Shown here one piece after another: positions 62,729 to 64,000 of a stretch of 64,000 bases of DNA (within the stretch, counting starts at the first letter, position 1; the number at the start of each line of letters is the position of its first letter). The stretch comes from Sphingobacterium kitahiroshimense (GTDB taxonomy: Bacteria; Bacteroidota; Bacteroidia; Sphingobacteriales; Sphingobacteriaceae), in assembly GCF_025961315.1 (NCBI RefSeq), contig NZ_JAOQNK010000001.1, forward strand, positions 1,736,001 to 1,800,000. Direction: 5' to 3'. The translations under genes were made by a program, and so were the position numbers. Under the pieces are notes generated by a model. That model saw only the letters and a program-made list of their open reading frames with translations, was not told the origin of the DNA and did not search any database.

Positions 62729-63721
62729 ATGAAAATAGCCTTCTTTTCAACCAAGCCATACGATCGAGAATTCTTCGAAAAAGAAAATGAAAAATATGGT
62801 TTTGAACTTCATTTTTTTGAAACACATCTAGGACCTCATATCGTTAATGCAATTGAAAATGAAGATGCAGTATGCGTTTTTGTAAATGACAAACTAAATA
62901 GAAATGTCATTGAAACTCTTGCAAAAAAAGGAGTTAAGTACATCGCTTTGAGATGCGCGGGATTCAATAATGTAGACCTTGAGGCTGCAAAAGAATTTGG
63001 CATCAAAGTTTGTCGGGTTCCTGCCTATTCACCAGAGGCTGTTGCTGAACATGCTATGGCAATGATACTTACTTTGAACCGCAAAACTCACAAGGCTTAT
63101 AATCGTGTACGTGAACAAAATTTTTCATTAAACGGTTTATTGGGATTCAATCTCTACCAAAAGAAAATTGGTGTGGTCGGAACCGGTAAAATAGGAAAGG
63201 CATTTGTTAAAATAGCGCTGGGATTCGGAGCAGAGGTTATTGCGTATGATTTATACCCTGATGAAACGTTGATTAACCTAGGTGTAAAATATGTCGCATT
63301 GGAAACACTCTTTATGGAATCTGATATCATATCGCTACACTGCCCTCTTACAGCTGACAACCATTATCTAATTAACAAAGAATCTATTGATAAAATGAAA
63401 TATGGTGTCACAATAATCAATACGAGCAGAGGTAATCTGATTAATACCAATGATGCAATACAAGCATTAAAAACTAAAAAGATAGGCCTACTTGGTATCG
63501 ATGTTTATGAGCAAGAAGAGAAACTTTTCTTTAAAGATTTATCGGCAACAATTATTGACGATGACACCATTCAGTTATTGTTGAGCTTCCCTAATGTTTT
63601 GGTTACTGCCCATCAGGCTTTTTTCACAAAGGAAGCATTAGAACAAATATCTCAAAGAACACTGAAAAGTATTGATGATCTGATAAAAAAAGGAACAACT
63701 GATCCAGAAGTATTACTATAA
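62729..63721 (+). CDS. D-lactate-dehydrogenase-like 2-hydroxyacid dehydrogenase
   Basis: A 330-residue NAD-dependent D-isomer-specific 2-hydroxyacid dehydrogenase, most like fermentative D-LDH (LdhA). The substrate-binding RCAGFNNVDL segment (about residues 75-84), the Rossmann motif GVVGTGKIGKAFVKIALGFG (about 147-166), the catalytic Arg in NTSRGNLIN and the catalytic His in VTAHQAFFTKEA (about 293-304) are present. It reduces pyruvate to D-lactate. It converges on the beta-lactamase gene and overlaps it by 6 bases. Confidence 0.92.
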   Translation: MKIAFFSTKPYDREFFEKENEKYGFELHFFETHLGPHIVNAIENEDAVCVFVNDKLNRNVIETLAKKGVKYIALRCAGFNNVDLEAAKEFGIKVCRVPAYSPEAVAEHAMAMILTLNRKTHKAYNRVREQNFSLNGLLGFNLYQKKIGVVGTGKIGKAFVKIALGFGAEVIAYDLYPDETLINLGVKYVALETLFMESDIISLHCPLTADNHYLINKESIDKMKYGVTIINTSRGNLINTNDAIQALKTKKIGLLGIDVYEQEEKLFFKDLSATIIDDDTIQLLLSFPNVLVTAHQAFFTKEALEQISQRTLKSIDDLIKKGTTDPEVLL

Positions 63722-64000
63722 TTGATTAGCTCCTGTAAAAAAATCCCAAGCCGCTTTAGCTATATCTGAAATAATACGTTCGTTCGTTTCCTGATTTTCT
63801 TTCGAATGGGTTACAAAGACACTGATCACAAAGTACTCACCGCTTGGAAGTAAAACAACTCCAACATCATTGAGTGCAGCCGTTATTCCAGTTTTCTTAT
63901 TAGTTCCAGATGAGCCAGTCTTATGTGCTACAACTGTTTGATCAGGAAGTTGTCCTTTCAATTGTTTAAGACCTGTATTAGTAGACTTCATAGTTGTCCA
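63716..64000 (-). CDS. Class A beta-lactamase, 3' part (gene continues beyond the window)
   Basis: Only the C-terminal about 94 residues are in view, and the frame stays open through the window edge (WTTMKSTNTG upstream of an internal ATG). The KTG-type motif HKTGSSGTNKKTG and the following NDVGVVLLPSGEYFVISVFV strand are typical of class A, subclass A2 enzymes of Bacteroidota (CfxA/PER-like), which hydrolyse beta-lactams in the periplasm. The SxxK and SDN motifs lie outside the window, so activity cannot be judged. Confidence 0.85.
   Translation of the reverse strand, partial: WTTMKSTNTGLKQLKGQLPDQTVVAHKTGSSGTNKKTGITAALNDVGVVLLPSGEYFVISVFVTHSKENQETNERIISDIAKAAWDFFTGANQL

Overview
This AT-rich window reads as chromosomal DNA of a Bacteroidota bacterium, most likely a Sphingobacterium-like member of the Sphingobacteriaceae. 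The evidence is a 286-residue primary sigma factor of the Bacteroidota type, promoters of the form TTTG-N19-TAnnTTTG (both tRNA genes carry exact copies), a SusC/SusD pair led by an ECF sigma factor and a FecR-type anti-sigma factor, a b558-type succinate dehydrogenase/fumarate reductase, and weak ribosome binding sites. The genus is inference; the phylum is well supported.

Layout. Positions 1-2550 hold a small membrane protein, a cation diffusion facilitator and a DinB-like/NTF2-like gene pair. Positions 2800-6970 hold a compact module: MFS transporter, a stand-alone RibB, a siderophore-interacting-type flavoprotein, a Crp/Fnr-type regulator and a second, divergent flavoprotein. Two near-identical palindromes (TTGAC-N4-GTCAA) sit at the same distance upstream of the -7 elements of the first and last transcription units, where a class II Crp/Fnr activator would bind. 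Positions 7300-9030 hold tRNA-Arg, an FMN reductase, a decayed AraC gene and tRNA-Ser. Positions 8948-11345 look like a decayed island inserted at the 3' end of tRNA-Ser: it is bounded by a repeated tRNA 3' segment and contains integrase-arm-like repeats, a truncated frameshifted integrase, a secreted YD-repeat protein built from 48-bp units and a broken hydrolase fragment.

Positions 11500-12550 hold three small genes (ABM monooxygenase, a NAGS-like protein and DUF4180). Positions 12700-19600 hold a TolC/RND/adaptor efflux operon ending in a TlpA-like thioredoxin lipoprotein. Positions 19900-25900 hold a porin, a DASS dicarboxylate transporter and sdhCAB, a C4-dicarboxylate import and oxidation (or fumarate respiration) unit. 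Positions 25900-27020 hold DUF1579, a broken GYF_2/CD225 gene and DUF2752.

Positions 27200-53400 are mostly housekeeping: rimP-nusA-infB, a LexA-like repressor, a class A PBP, rpoN, a porin, a TPR protein, lysC-lysA, serC-serA, an antiporter-icd operon, an FtsX-like permease, fmt and the primary sigma factor rpoD. Positions 53200-64000 are accessory again: small lipoproteins, a histidine kinase, the ECF sigma-FecR-SusC-SusD operon, a D-lactate-dehydrogenase-like gene and the 3' end of a class A beta-lactamase gene that runs off the window.

The most promising lead is the 2.8-7.0 kb flavin/iron-like module with its own regulator and matched operators. The next is the tRNA-Ser island with its YD-repeat cargo.
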